Of a stretch of DNA of 64,000 nucleotides, positions 1 through 7,371 are shown piece after piece. The notes under the pieces were generated by a model. That model searched no databases. It was not told the origin of the DNA and was given only the letters and a program-made list of their open reading frames with translations. Numbering within the stretch: the first letter of the stretch is position 1; every line of letters starts with the position of its first letter. The position numbers were made by a program, and so were the translations under genes. This stretch comes from Campylobacter sp. (GTDB taxonomy: Bacteria; Campylobacterota; Campylobacteria; Campylobacterales; Campylobacteraceae), in contig JAGBJQ010000101.1 of the NCBI GenBank assembly GCA_017934385.1, positions 1 through 64,000 on the forward strand, given 5' to 3'.

Positions 1-39
1 TGCGTAAAAAATGCAAAAATTCGCTTTTTGAATTCTCAT
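1..39 (-). CDS. 5' end of an unidentified gene running off the window
   Basis: An ATG at 39-37 (minus strand) opens a frame of 13 codons (MRIQKANFCIFYA) that continues past base 1. It has an AAAGG ribosome binding site at 50-46, 6 nt upstream, and a TATAAT at 65-60 before that. Promoter, Shine-Dalgarno and start are properly spaced, so this is probably the start of a real gene divergent from ilvE. Too little is visible to assign any function; a Cys in a short hydrophobic stretch is the only hint of a possible signal sequence. Confidence 0.4.
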   Translation of the reverse strand, partial: MRIQKANFCIFYA

Positions 40-59
40 TTTTTACCTTTGCTATTTTT

Positions 60-65
60 ATTATA
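60..65 (-). promoter_or_regulatory. -10 box for the gene leaving the left edge
   Basis: Reads TATAAT on the minus strand. It would start transcription near 53, just ahead of the AAAGG site at 50-46 and the ATG at 39. No -35 box is visible, as is usual for Campylobacter sigma-70 promoters. Confidence 0.45.
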
Positions 66-140
66 AAATCCCAATACTACGCACTTTTATGATAAATTTT
101 TTAGTCATTTTATTTTTTACATTTTTCACAAGTTTTATCA

Positions 141-172
141 ATTGCTTTGAGCCTTTCGGCTCTCGCAATGAC
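141..172. repeat. ATTGC...GCAATGACA palindromic intergenic repeat, copy 1
   Basis: ATTGC (141-145) pairs with GCAAT (165-169), and inside it GAGCC (149-153) pairs with GGCTC (158-162) around a TTTC loop; the element ends in GCAATGACA. It is one of about six related elements in intergenic gaps of this window. The gap from 40 to 336 holds this copy, the next copy and the ilvE promoter; no gene is seen in it. Confidence 0.7.
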
Positions 173-200
173 ACGGAATTTGCATTTTGGTAATTTTCGC

Positions 201-240
201 TCGTAGATTGCTTCACTTTCTACGAAAGCTCGCAATGACA
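201..240. repeat. ATTGC...GCAATGACA palindromic intergenic repeat, copy 2
   Basis: Contains GTAGATTGCTTC and ends CTCGCAATGACA. TCGTAGA (201-207) pairs with TCTACGA (219-225), and ATTGC (207-211) can instead pair with GCAAT (232-236). The layout matches the copy near 22718-22754 most closely. Confidence 0.7.
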
Positions 241-299
241 GATTAAACAAATTTAAAAAAGCCCAAATTTCGAAAAGTCAAAATTTATAAAATTTTAGA

Positions 300-305
300 T
301 AAAAT
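300..305 (+). promoter_or_regulatory. -10 box for ilvE
   Basis: TAAAAT in the context TTAGATAAAATC, 31 nt upstream of the ilvE ATG, with an AAAGGA ribosome binding site at 325-330. It is the only good -10-like hexamer close to the gene. Confidence 0.45.
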
Positions 306-336
306 CACAGATTTAAATTTCAAAAAAGGATGTAAA

Positions 337-1263
337 ATGGCAAAGGTTCAACCGGCAAATTTAATTTGGAAAAACGGCTCGCTAATCCCATGGGCTGAGG
401 CTACAACGCATGTTTTAAGCCACTCGCTTCACTATGGCAACGCAGTATTTGAGGGCGTGAGAGCCTACAAGACAGATAAAGGTTATGCGATTTTTCGCCT
501 TGATGAGCACACAAAAAGACTTTTAGTTTCAGCCAAACTCTGCTTAATTAAAACCCCTTATAGCTTCGATGAGTTGCGTCAGGCGCAAATCGATGTCGTA
601 GCCAAAAACGACTTTGATCAAACCGTCTATATCCGCCCGCTAATCTACCTAGGATACGGCTCTATGGGCGTTTCGTTAAAAGATGTCCCAGTCGATACCG
701 TAGTAGCTGCATGGCAATGGGGCGCGTATATGGGCGAGGAAGCCCTAAGAGCGGGCATTAAGGTGAAAATTTCATCTTGGGCGAAACCTGCTCAACACTC
801 AATGATGGCAAAGGCAAAAGCGAGTGCAAATTATTTCAACTCACAAATGGCAAACTTCGAGGCTGTCGATGCTGGATACGATGAGGCACTACTACTTGAT
901 CCACAAGGATTCGTCGCAGAAGGTCCAGGCGAGTGCTTGTTTATCGTAAAAGACGGCGCACTAATCACTCCACCAAACGATACTAGCTTGGAGTCAATCA
1001 CTCAAAACTCAGTTATCCAAATCGCTGAGAGTTTGGGCATAAAAGTCCTTCGCCAACGCATTTCGCGTGATCAAGTCTATGCGGCTGATGAGGCGTTTTT
1101 CACAGGCACAGCTGCTGAGGTTACGCCGATTAGTAATATCGACGGACGCATTATCGGCAAGGGCGAAATGGGCGAGATCACAAGCAAATTGCAAAAAGCG
1201 TATTTCGCGGTCGTTACTGGCAAAGACCCTAAATTTGGGCACTGGCTCACATATATCAAATAA
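337..1263 (+). CDS. ilvE: Branched-chain amino acid aminotransferase
   Basis: PLP-dependent transaminase (fold type IV, 308 aa) catalysing the last step of Leu, Ile and Val synthesis: transfer of the amino group of glutamate to branched-chain 2-oxo acids, in the cytosol. The N-terminal HYGNAVFEGVRAY segment (about residues 32-44) is typical of IlvE. The Schiff-base lysine lies in KASANYFNSQ (K161). The phosphate-binding and substrate segment GFVAEGPGECLF follows, and FFTGTAAEVTPI is near the C-terminus. Length is normal for the family. The ATG has an AAAGGA site 6 nt upstream. The SPFH gene begins 8 nt after the stop, so the two are probably cotranscribed. Confidence 0.96.
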   Translation: MAKVQPANLIWKNGSLIPWAEATTHVLSHSLHYGNAVFEGVRAYKTDKGYAIFRLDEHTKRLLVSAKLCLIKTPYSFDELRQAQIDVVAKNDFDQTVYIRPLIYLGYGSMGVSLKDVPVDTVVAAWQWGAYMGEEALRAGIKVKISSWAKPAQHSMMAKAKASANYFNSQMANFEAVDAGYDEALLLDPQGFVAEGPGECLFIVKDGALITPPNDTSLESITQNSVIQIAESLGIKVLRQRISRDQVYAADEAFFTGTAAEVTPISNIDGRIIGKGEMGEITSKLQKAYFAVVTGKDPKFGHWLTYIK

Positions 1264-1271
1264 GGATAATT

Positions 1272-2354
1272 ATGCCGGCAGATTTAAATGATTATTTCAA
1301 CAAAAATAAAAAAAATGGTGGCAACGAAAATGGCGGATTTAGCTTTAAGGGGCCAAATTTGCAGAATTTTGGCGGCTTTAAATTCGGCGGTTTTTTCTAC
1401 TTTTTAATCGCTATTATCGCGCTTTTTATCATTGCAAAACCATTTGCCACTATCCAATCAGGCGAGGTTGGCATTAAGTCAAATTTGGGTAAATACGATC
1501 CCACACCGCTGGGCGCTGGAATCCACTTTTTCGTGCCGTTTATCCAAGATATTTTTGTGATTGATACGCGCGTGAGAATCATCAACTACACTAGCAACGA
1601 GGATATGGCTACAAGTAGGGCAAGTGGCGGAAGTATCGGCGGAATCATCCGCAAAAACTCTCTTTCAGTTTTAGATTCTCGTAACCTACCAGTTAGCGTG
1701 GATATCACCGTGCAGTATAAACTAAACGAGAGCACCGCGCCTGCGACGATTGCGGAGTGGGGGCTTTTATGGGAGGATAAAATCATCGATCCTCGCGTCA
1801 AAGATGTCGTGCGAAGTGTCATCGGAAACTACCCAGCTGAGGAGCTTCCTACAAAACGAGAAGAGATTGCAAAAGCGATAGATCAAGGAATTCGTTCGAA
1901 TATCGATGCGCTTTCAAATTCTCCTGTGGAGCTAAGAGCTGTGCAGCTTCGCGAGATAATCCTACCGCCAAAAATCAAAGAGCAAATCGAGCGCGTGCAA
2001 ATCGCTAAACAAGAGGCAGAGCGCACCAAATACGAGGTCGAGCGTGCTAACCAAGAGGCTCTTAAAAAAGCAGCCCTTGCCAAAGGTAACGCAGATGCTG
2101 TAAAAATCGAAGCCCAAGGTAAGGCGGACGCCGTGAAAATCGAGGCTGACGCGCAGGCGTATGCAAACACTGAAATCGCAAAAAGCCTAAATCAAAATTT
2201 GCTAAATTTAAAGCAAATCGAAACTCAGGCGAAATTCAACGAGGCTTTGCGTGAAAACAAAGACGCGCAGATTTTCCTAACCCCAGGCGGTGCGGTGCCA
2301 AATATCTGGGTTGATACTAAAAACAAACCGCAACAATCGGCGATTAGCGAATAA
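1272..2354 (+). CDS. SPFH/prohibitin-family membrane protein
   Basis: 360 aa. After a polar, Gly/Asn-rich N-terminus there is one membrane helix (about residues 37-56, FGGFFYFLIAIIALFIIA). A Band 7/SPFH domain follows (GVGIKSNLGKY... through VELRAVQLREIILPPKI), then a long Lys/Glu/Ala coiled coil (about 240-310) that carries the imperfect repeat KGNADAVKIEAQGKADAVKIEA. This is the layout of HflK/HflC-prohibitin proteins, which form large membrane-bound rings that control proteases or lipid domains. In C. jejuni a homologue also lies next to ilvE. The domain most likely faces the periplasm, as in HflK/C. There is no HflX/HflK pair here, so a role with FtsH is an inference. Confidence 0.9.
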   Translation: MPADLNDYFNKNKKNGGNENGGFSFKGPNLQNFGGFKFGGFFYFLIAIIALFIIAKPFATIQSGEVGIKSNLGKYDPTPLGAGIHFFVPFIQDIFVIDTRVRIINYTSNEDMATSRASGGSIGGIIRKNSLSVLDSRNLPVSVDITVQYKLNESTAPATIAEWGLLWEDKIIDPRVKDVVRSVIGNYPAEELPTKREEIAKAIDQGIRSNIDALSNSPVELRAVQLREIILPPKIKEQIERVQIAKQEAERTKYEVERANQEALKKAALAKGNADAVKIEAQGKADAVKIEADAQAYANTEIAKSLNQNLLNLKQIETQAKFNEALRENKDAQIFLTPGGAVPNIWVDTKNKPQQSAISE

Positions 2355-2417
2355 TAAATTTTGCAATCCTTCCTTAGGATTGCAAAATCGCGTAAATTTA
2401 TCAAAAACGGAGATTTT

Positions 2418-3218
2418 ATGATTAAGGTTGATTGGCAAAAGGTCGCTGGCTTGCTCCCAGTGGTGGTGCAAGATTACAGCGACGGGGCTGTTTTGATGCT
2501 TGGCTATATGAACGAAGAGGCACTTGCGCTTTCGCTAGAAACGGGGCTAGCACACTATTTTTCGCGCACGAAAAATCGTATTTGGAAAAAGGGCGAAGCA
2601 AGCGGCAACGAGCAAATCATAAAATCTGCGTTTTTAGACTGCGATAATGACACGCTATTGCTCAAAGTCGAGCAAAAGGGCGGCGTGGCGTGTCATACGG
2701 GAGAGAAGAGCTGTTTTTTTAATGAAGTAAAATTTGGCGAAAATTTGGTGAAAAATTTGCAAAATTTGGCGCAAAATTCGCAAAATTTGGGCGATGAAAA
2801 CACTGCGCCCAAAACTGCTCGCAAAATTTCGCCTTATGATATTTTAGATGAAATTTACCATGTTTGCTTGGATAGGAAATTTAACGCTGACCCCGCGAAA
2901 TCCTATGTCGCAAGCCTGTATAAAAAGGGCGAAAATAGCTATCTCAAAAAAATCGCCGAAGAGGCGTGTGAGTTCGCGCTTGCATGCAAGGATCTAACTC
3001 GTGCAAAATCTGTGCCAAGTAGCCAGCGGGCGCAATTTGGCGAGCATAGAGCGGGCGAGCCAGAATACGATGCGATTTACGAGGGCGCGGATATTATTTT
3101 TCACATGCTTGTGGCTTTGGCAGATCATGGAATCCACCCTGAGACGATTTTGCGCGAACTTGCACGCCGTGAGGGTATCAGCGGGATAGAGGAGAAAAAT
3201 TCAAGGCAGGAAAAATAA
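2418..3218 (+). CDS. hisI: Bifunctional phosphoribosyl-AMP cyclohydrolase / phosphoribosyl-ATP pyrophosphatase
   Basis: HisIE fusion (266 aa from the ATG at 2418, preceded by ACGGAG at 2407-2412; an in-frame codon further upstream lacks such a site). The N-terminal HisI part (about 1-105) has SDGAVLMLGYMNEEAL, SRTKNRIWKKGE and the metal ligands in DCDND and ACHTGEKSC; it opens the adenine ring of PR-AMP. The linker (about 106-135) is Asn/Lys-rich. The HisE part (from YDILDEIYHV) has the all-alpha MazG-like helices with KKIAEEACEFALACKD and EGADIIFHMLVALADHG, and removes pyrophosphate from PR-ATP. These are steps 2 and 3 of histidine synthesis. The remaining his genes are not in this window. 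Confidence 0.95.
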   Translation: MIKVDWQKVAGLLPVVVQDYSDGAVLMLGYMNEEALALSLETGLAHYFSRTKNRIWKKGEASGNEQIIKSAFLDCDNDTLLLKVEQKGGVACHTGEKSCFFNEVKFGENLVKNLQNLAQNSQNLGDENTAPKTARKISPYDILDEIYHVCLDRKFNADPAKSYVASLYKKGENSYLKKIAEEACEFALACKDLTRAKSVPSSQRAQFGEHRAGEPEYDAIYEGADIIFHMLVALADHGIHPETILRELARREGISGIEEKNSRQEK

Positions 3219-3325
3219 AATCATGCGAATTCGTTGTCATTATGGGCAAAGTGTTGTAATCTAAGGAAATTCGAATAAATTTTGAAAATTTTAAGCTATG
3301 GGCTTTTAAATTTCACACTCGTAAA

Positions 3326-3360
3326 TTGTCATTGCGAGCAAGGTGTGCCCGCAATGACAA
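3326..3360. repeat. ATTGC...GCAATGACA palindromic intergenic repeat, copy 3
   Basis: TTGTCATTGC (3326-3335) is a perfect 10-bp inverted repeat with GCAATGACAA (3351-3360) around a 15-nt loop. It lies between the convergent genes hisI and the LUD gene, so it may also help end transcription. A degenerate half copy (GTTGTCATTATGGGC) is seen near 3231-3245. Confidence 0.7.
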
Positions 3361-3375
3361 AACAGCGAAATTTGC

Positions 3376-3981
3376 TTAAAATCCTAAATTTTCGTTGATC
3401 AAAATCACTTCGTATTCACAGCCATACGGCGGATAGTAAAATATGCTAAACCCCCTGCACATGCGCTCTTTGCTCTTGCAGTCGTAGCATTTATCCCCGT
3501 TTGCGACACATGGGGTTTTTGATTTAAAACGATTTGTATTTTTCACGGCGGCTATGTTTCTAGCCCTGCTCATCGCGCTATCAAAATCTGGCGCGATTTT
3601 GTTTTTGCCTACGATGAAATAGACCTTTTTGTGTCCGTAGCAAATCGCTGCTATGCGGTTGCCAGTGCCGTCGATGTTGATGATTTCGCCGTCTTCTGAA
3701 ATTCCATTTACAGACGAGATATAAACATCGGTCGTAAGGGCTTTTTTGCGCGTTTCATCGACGCTAAGATTTTTGTCAAGTAGCCAGTGCCAGTAGGTTT
3801 CGTTGTGCTCTCTGAGGCTCTCATACAGCCCCATTTCCTTGACGCTCATCGAACCGCCAAAGCCCACGCTGACATCGTGAATATAGATATTTAGATACTC
3901 CACAGCCTTTTCTTTGCTCTCAAAAGCGCTGACCTTGTAACCTAATTTTTCCAAATTTTTGGTTATTTTGTCGAAATTCAC
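3376..3981 (-). CDS. LUD-domain protein (LutC/YkgG-like lactate utilisation family)
   Basis: 201 aa with the DUF162/LUD pattern: GFGGSMSVKEMGLYESL, ...YWHWLLD..., DVYISSVNGISEDGEIINIDGTGNRIAA and FIVGKNKIAPDFDSAMSRARNIAA. Near the C-terminus is a Cys-rich motif (C, GDKCYDC, then C six residues on) that could bind a metal or Fe-S centre. It starts with GTG, behind AAGGGG. Single-domain LUD proteins of this kind occur widely and lack a tested function; the true LutA/LutB lactate oxidase partners are not in the window, so lactate use is only a family-level guess. The 98-nt gap to the next upstream gene makes it uncertain whether it belongs to the cassette behind it. Confidence 0.85.
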   Translation of the reverse strand: MNFDKITKNLEKLGYKVSAFESKEKAVEYLNIYIHDVSVGFGGSMSVKEMGLYESLREHNETYWHWLLDKNLSVDETRKKALTTDVYISSVNGISEDGEIINIDGTGNRIAAICYGHKKVYFIVGKNKIAPDFDSAMSRARNIAAVKNTNRFKSKTPCVANGDKCYDCKSKERMCRGFSIFYYPPYGCEYEVILINENLGF

Positions 3982-4079
3982 ACTCGCCCCTTGAAATAAA
4001 ATTTTGGTATTTTATCAAAATTTGCAAAAATTTTGGCTGTTTTGGGTGCGATTTGATGAGATTTGCTAAAATTTAAAAA

Positions 4080-6560
4080 CTAATCCAAAATTTCCACAAT
4101 CCCATCTTTTCCATTTACGCGCACTTTTTGCCCATTTTGCAAAATTTGCATTACGCTTTTTACAGCCATGACAGCTGGGATTTTCATCTCTCTTGCGCTG
4201 ACTGCCCCATGCGATAAAACACCGCCGCTTTCTGTAATCAGCGCTTTTGCGCTATAAAAAAGTGGCGTCCAGGCTGGATTTGTCGTCCGCGCAACAAGGA
4301 TAGAGTTTGGAACAAAATTTGCAAAATCATCGCTACTTCGCACCACGCAAACACTTCCTTCTGCCACACCCATGCTAGCAGGAAGCCCTTTTAGGATTTT
4401 GGCATTTGGGTTAAACTCGCTCTTTTCATCGGCCGATAAATCCCATTTCGGAGTCAAATTTTTGTTTTTCAAATACGCGGTTTTATTCGATTGAATCTCG
4501 CTTGCCAAATTCTCATACTCACCAGATTTTACCGCGGTTTCTAGCGTTTGTAAATGTGCGAAAAATAGATCATACGGCTTGGCGATGATATGTTTTTGCG
4601 CCAATTTTTCGCCAAGTGCTTTGATGCCTTTTCTCATCATTGGCGTTAGTCTGGTGGTTTGGTAGTGTTCTTCATCATCGAGTATGGTGTAAATTTGGAC
4701 TAAATTCGCAAATTCAAGGGTAAATTCTTGCAAATTTTTTGGCACTGCGTTTAAAATTTCACTAAGGGCTTTATTTGTTTTGGCTGAAATTTCGCTGGAT
4801 TTGTTTTTGTGTTGCATAGCGGGATTGTTTAAGATATTTTTTATATTATCCAAAACTATGTGTGGCGCCTCAGCCCATGTAGGAATATACGAGTCAAACT
4901 CGACCTCTCTGTGTCCGTGCAAATCTATAAATTTTTCAAATTTGGCTTTAAAATCGCTAAATTTATCGAGTAAATTTTCGCTTAAAATTTGCCTTGAATT
5001 TCGTGAAATAAAAATATCTTTTAGCTCGCTATTTTGTGCGACCTGCGAAGCTAGACTTAAAATTTCATTATTTATCAGGCTGGTTTTAGTTTGCGCTGTG
5101 CATAGAGCATCAAACCACGAAGCAGCCCTGCTCTCATCAATCATTTGCAAAAATCGCATAAAAAATTTATAAATCATAAACTGCGTTATTGATATTGCGA
5201 TATTTGGCTTGAAATACTCTGTGCCGACATCGACTAAATTTTGGATAAATTCCCAAATTTCTTTTTCGTTTTTGTTGTCTAAATTTTGGGCTTTTAAACC
5301 GCCTATTTGCAAGAGATAATTCGATAAGTTTATATTCCAAGAATTAGGCAAAGCAAAAGCGTAGCTAAATTTTTGTTTCAAACTAGGCAAAATTTGGGCT
5401 AATTGCTCTAAATTTTTTACATTTAAAGGCGGGGTTTGCATATACAAATTTACCGCATTTTGGTTGCCATAAATGTAGTTGTCAAACATCGCAAACCATT
5501 TGCCGTTAAATGGTGGAAGCCCCATTAATCCAAACGAGTGTTTTAGCGAGATATGAAAGGCCAAATCCACATAATCCCAAGTCAGCGGAGTTATCACGCT
5601 TGGATAGCGTTCGGCTGATTCATCTCTGGTAAAATGCGGGATAATTGTTGTTATTGGGCGAGATTGCAAAAGATAGAGCTTATTATCCTTTATCGCCCAC
5701 TCTATGTCTTGGACGAAGCCGTAATGCGCGCTTGTTTTTATATTTAACTGCGCGATTTGTTTTAGCTCATCTTCGCTAAGACAAGCCAAATTTGCTAAAT
5801 TTGGCTGTATTTCGCTCTCATAAGTGCCATTTTCTCCCCATAAAATGGATTTTTGCTTGTTTGCGATAACGCTTGAAATCAAATTTAGAGAATTTTTGTC
5901 TATGTGGTATTCATCGACATCGTATTCCCCACACACCACAGACTCGCCAAGTCCGTAGTTTGCGTTGATTAAAATTTCGTCAAAATTTCCATTGACTGGA
6001 TTTATGGCAAAACTCACACCAGCTTTATCTGCAAAAATCATCTCTTGCACGACCACAGCCATATCGGCATTTTCTTGCGCAAAACCTTGTTTGTGGCGAT
6101 AGGCTATGGCGCGAGGAAGCCAGAGCGAAATGAAGCACTCTTTGATTTTTTGCGTAATTTCATCTATACCTTTTTGGTTTAAAAATGTATCGTGCGCCCC
6201 TGCAAAAGCTGAATTTGCAAGATCTTCTAGCGTAGAAGATGAGCGGACGCTGTAAGATTTGTTTGCGCCAAGTAGCGCTAAATTTTCTTTGATTTCATTT
6301 TTCAAATCATCTGGCAGAGGCAAATTTAATAGCTTTTTTCGTAAATTTTCGCTCTGTTTTTCTAAAATTTCTAAATTTTCATATTCGAAATTTAACTCTA
6401 AATTCGCATTTGCGATAAATTTTTTATACGCACTAGCTGTAACGATAAAGCCCTGTGGCACAGCAAAACCAGCTTGACTCATTTTGGCTAGGTTTGCACC
6501 TTTTCCGCCACAAAGCGCGATATTTACGGCTTTTGGGTCGTTAAATTTTAATATATTCAT
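4080..6560 (-). CDS. PEP-synthase-like / rifampicin-phosphotransferase-like dikinase of unknown substrate
   Basis: 826 aa in three parts. Residues about 1-305 form the ATP-grasp (PPDK/PEP-synthase N-terminal) domain, with GGKGANLAKMSQAGFAVPQGF near the start, the VRSSSTLEDLANSAFAG loop and the closing DIEWAIKDNKLYLLQSRPITT. Residues about 306-700 are a mostly helical domain I do not recognise, probably the acceptor-binding part. Residues about 720-826 are the swivelling phosphohistidine domain, with TESGGVLSHGAVSARE and the phospho-acceptor H784. The C-terminal PEP/pyruvate TIM barrel of true PpsA is absent. Such enzymes use ATP to make AMP and Pi and pass the beta phosphate to an acceptor via His; rifampicin phosphotransferase has the same plan. 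The start overlaps the PAP2 gene by 20 nt, so the acceptor is plausibly a lipid or polyprenol, not rifampicin (inference). Confidence 0.8.
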   Translation of the reverse strand: MNILKFNDPKAVNIALCGGKGANLAKMSQAGFAVPQGFIVTASAYKKFIANANLELNFEYENLEILEKQSENLRKKLLNLPLPDDLKNEIKENLALLGANKSYSVRSSSTLEDLANSAFAGAHDTFLNQKGIDEITQKIKECFISLWLPRAIAYRHKQGFAQENADMAVVVQEMIFADKAGVSFAINPVNGNFDEILINANYGLGESVVCGEYDVDEYHIDKNSLNLISSVIANKQKSILWGENGTYESEIQPNLANLACLSEDELKQIAQLNIKTSAHYGFVQDIEWAIKDNKLYLLQSRPITTIIPHFTRDESAERYPSVITPLTWDYVDLAFHISLKHSFGLMGLPPFNGKWFAMFDNYIYGNQNAVNLYMQTPPLNVKNLEQLAQILPSLKQKFSYAFALPNSWNINLSNYLLQIGGLKAQNLDNKNEKEIWEFIQNLVDVGTEYFKPNIAISITQFMIYKFFMRFLQMIDESRAASWFDALCTAQTKTSLINNEILSLASQVAQNSELKDIFISRNSRQILSENLLDKFSDFKAKFEKFIDLHGHREVEFDSYIPTWAEAPHIVLDNIKNILNNPAMQHKNKSSEISAKTNKALSEILNAVPKNLQEFTLEFANLVQIYTILDDEEHYQTTRLTPMMRKGIKALGEKLAQKHIIAKPYDLFFAHLQTLETAVKSGEYENLASEIQSNKTAYLKNKNLTPKWDLSADEKSEFNPNAKILKGLPASMGVAEGSVCVVRSSDDFANFVPNSILVARTTNPAWTPLFYSAKALITESGGVLSHGAVSAREMKIPAVMAVKSVMQILQNGQKVRVNGKDGIVEILD

Positions 6561-7371
6561 TTTTTCCCTTTACGCAATAAAAACAAATCGTAGCTAGCAT
6601 AATGCCTACAATGCAATCGATTAAATAATGATAGTGCAAATACACCGTAGAAACCCAAAGTAGCAGTGTTGGGATTAGCCAAATGCGAAATTGTTTTTTA
6701 TCAAATTTGAAATTAAAAAGCAAAATAAAGCACGAAACACCACAATGCAGACTTGGGAAAACATCGGTTAGATTGCTGCCTTTGGCGTAGTTTTCGTTTA
6801 ATAAATCAAAGAAAAAATATCCTTGCAAAGGGGAGTGAAATTTTTGAGCCAAAAACTCATACGGTCCGATTGCAGGGACAAAAATATAACCCAAAAACCC
6901 GGCAGCATAAAGACTCATAAGGCCGATATAAAATTTTGCGGTTAAATCTTTTTTAAAAAGATAATAGATAAAAAAGAAAAGCAGTTGTGGCAGAAATAAA
7001 AGATAAAAAAATGCAAAAATTTCAGTTAAAATTTCGCTGTGAAATTTTTGCAAATACAAACCCACAAAATCCCCAAATAGCGCACAATCAACGCTGTATA
7101 AAAATGCGTCTTTTTTACCACTAGGATTAATGAGGGGCGAAATGTATCTAAGCAAGACAAAGGTTAAATTCATCAAAACTACATAAAATCCAAAACGCAA
7201 AATTTGGCTTTTGCTAGAAATATTATAAACTATCGCACCTATGCAAACCGCGCAAAACACGCTAAATCCGTAGCCACCAAAAAACAAAAGCCTAATTAGC
7301 AAAATTCCGAAAAACGCAAGCCAGAGCATTTCATGCGGTAAGATATTTTTATAAATTTGTGCAAATTTCAT
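6541..7371 (-). CDS. PAP2-superfamily membrane phosphatase/phosphotransferase
   Basis: 276 aa, about six to eight membrane helices. The active-site motifs are those of the PAP2_3 (inositolphosphotransferase-like) branch: VPAIGPYEF (about 165-173), FPSLHCG with H209, and HYHYLIDCIVG with H248 and D252. In PAP2 enzymes the two His residues form and break a phospho-enzyme while hydrolysing or transferring lipid-linked phosphate groups. It overlaps the acyltransferase gene upstream by 23 nt and the dikinase gene downstream by 20 nt, so the three are translated as a unit. A natural reading is removal or exchange of a phosphate-bearing head group; the substrate is unknown. Confidence 0.87.
   Translation of the reverse strand: MKFAQIYKNILPHEMLWLAFFGILLIRLLFFGGYGFSVFCAVCIGAIVYNISSKSQILRFGFYVVLMNLTFVLLRYISPLINPSGKKDAFLYSVDCALFGDFVGLYLQKFHSEILTEIFAFFYLLFLPQLLFFFIYYLFKKDLTAKFYIGLMSLYAAGFLGYIFVPAIGPYEFLAQKFHSPLQGYFFFDLLNENYAKGSNLTDVFPSLHCGVSCFILLFNFKFDKKQFRIWLIPTLLLWVSTVYLHYHYLIDCIVGIMLATICFYCVKGKNEYIKI

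Noticed and set aside
1009-1291. Small frames overlapping ilvE and similar shadow frames across the window
   Set aside because: They lie within well-supported genes in other frames, without ribosome binding sites or family similarity.
4080-6560. Naming the dikinase as PEP synthase (ppsA)
   Set aside because: The C-terminal PEP/pyruvate-binding barrel is missing, and the neighbours point to a lipid-related acceptor.
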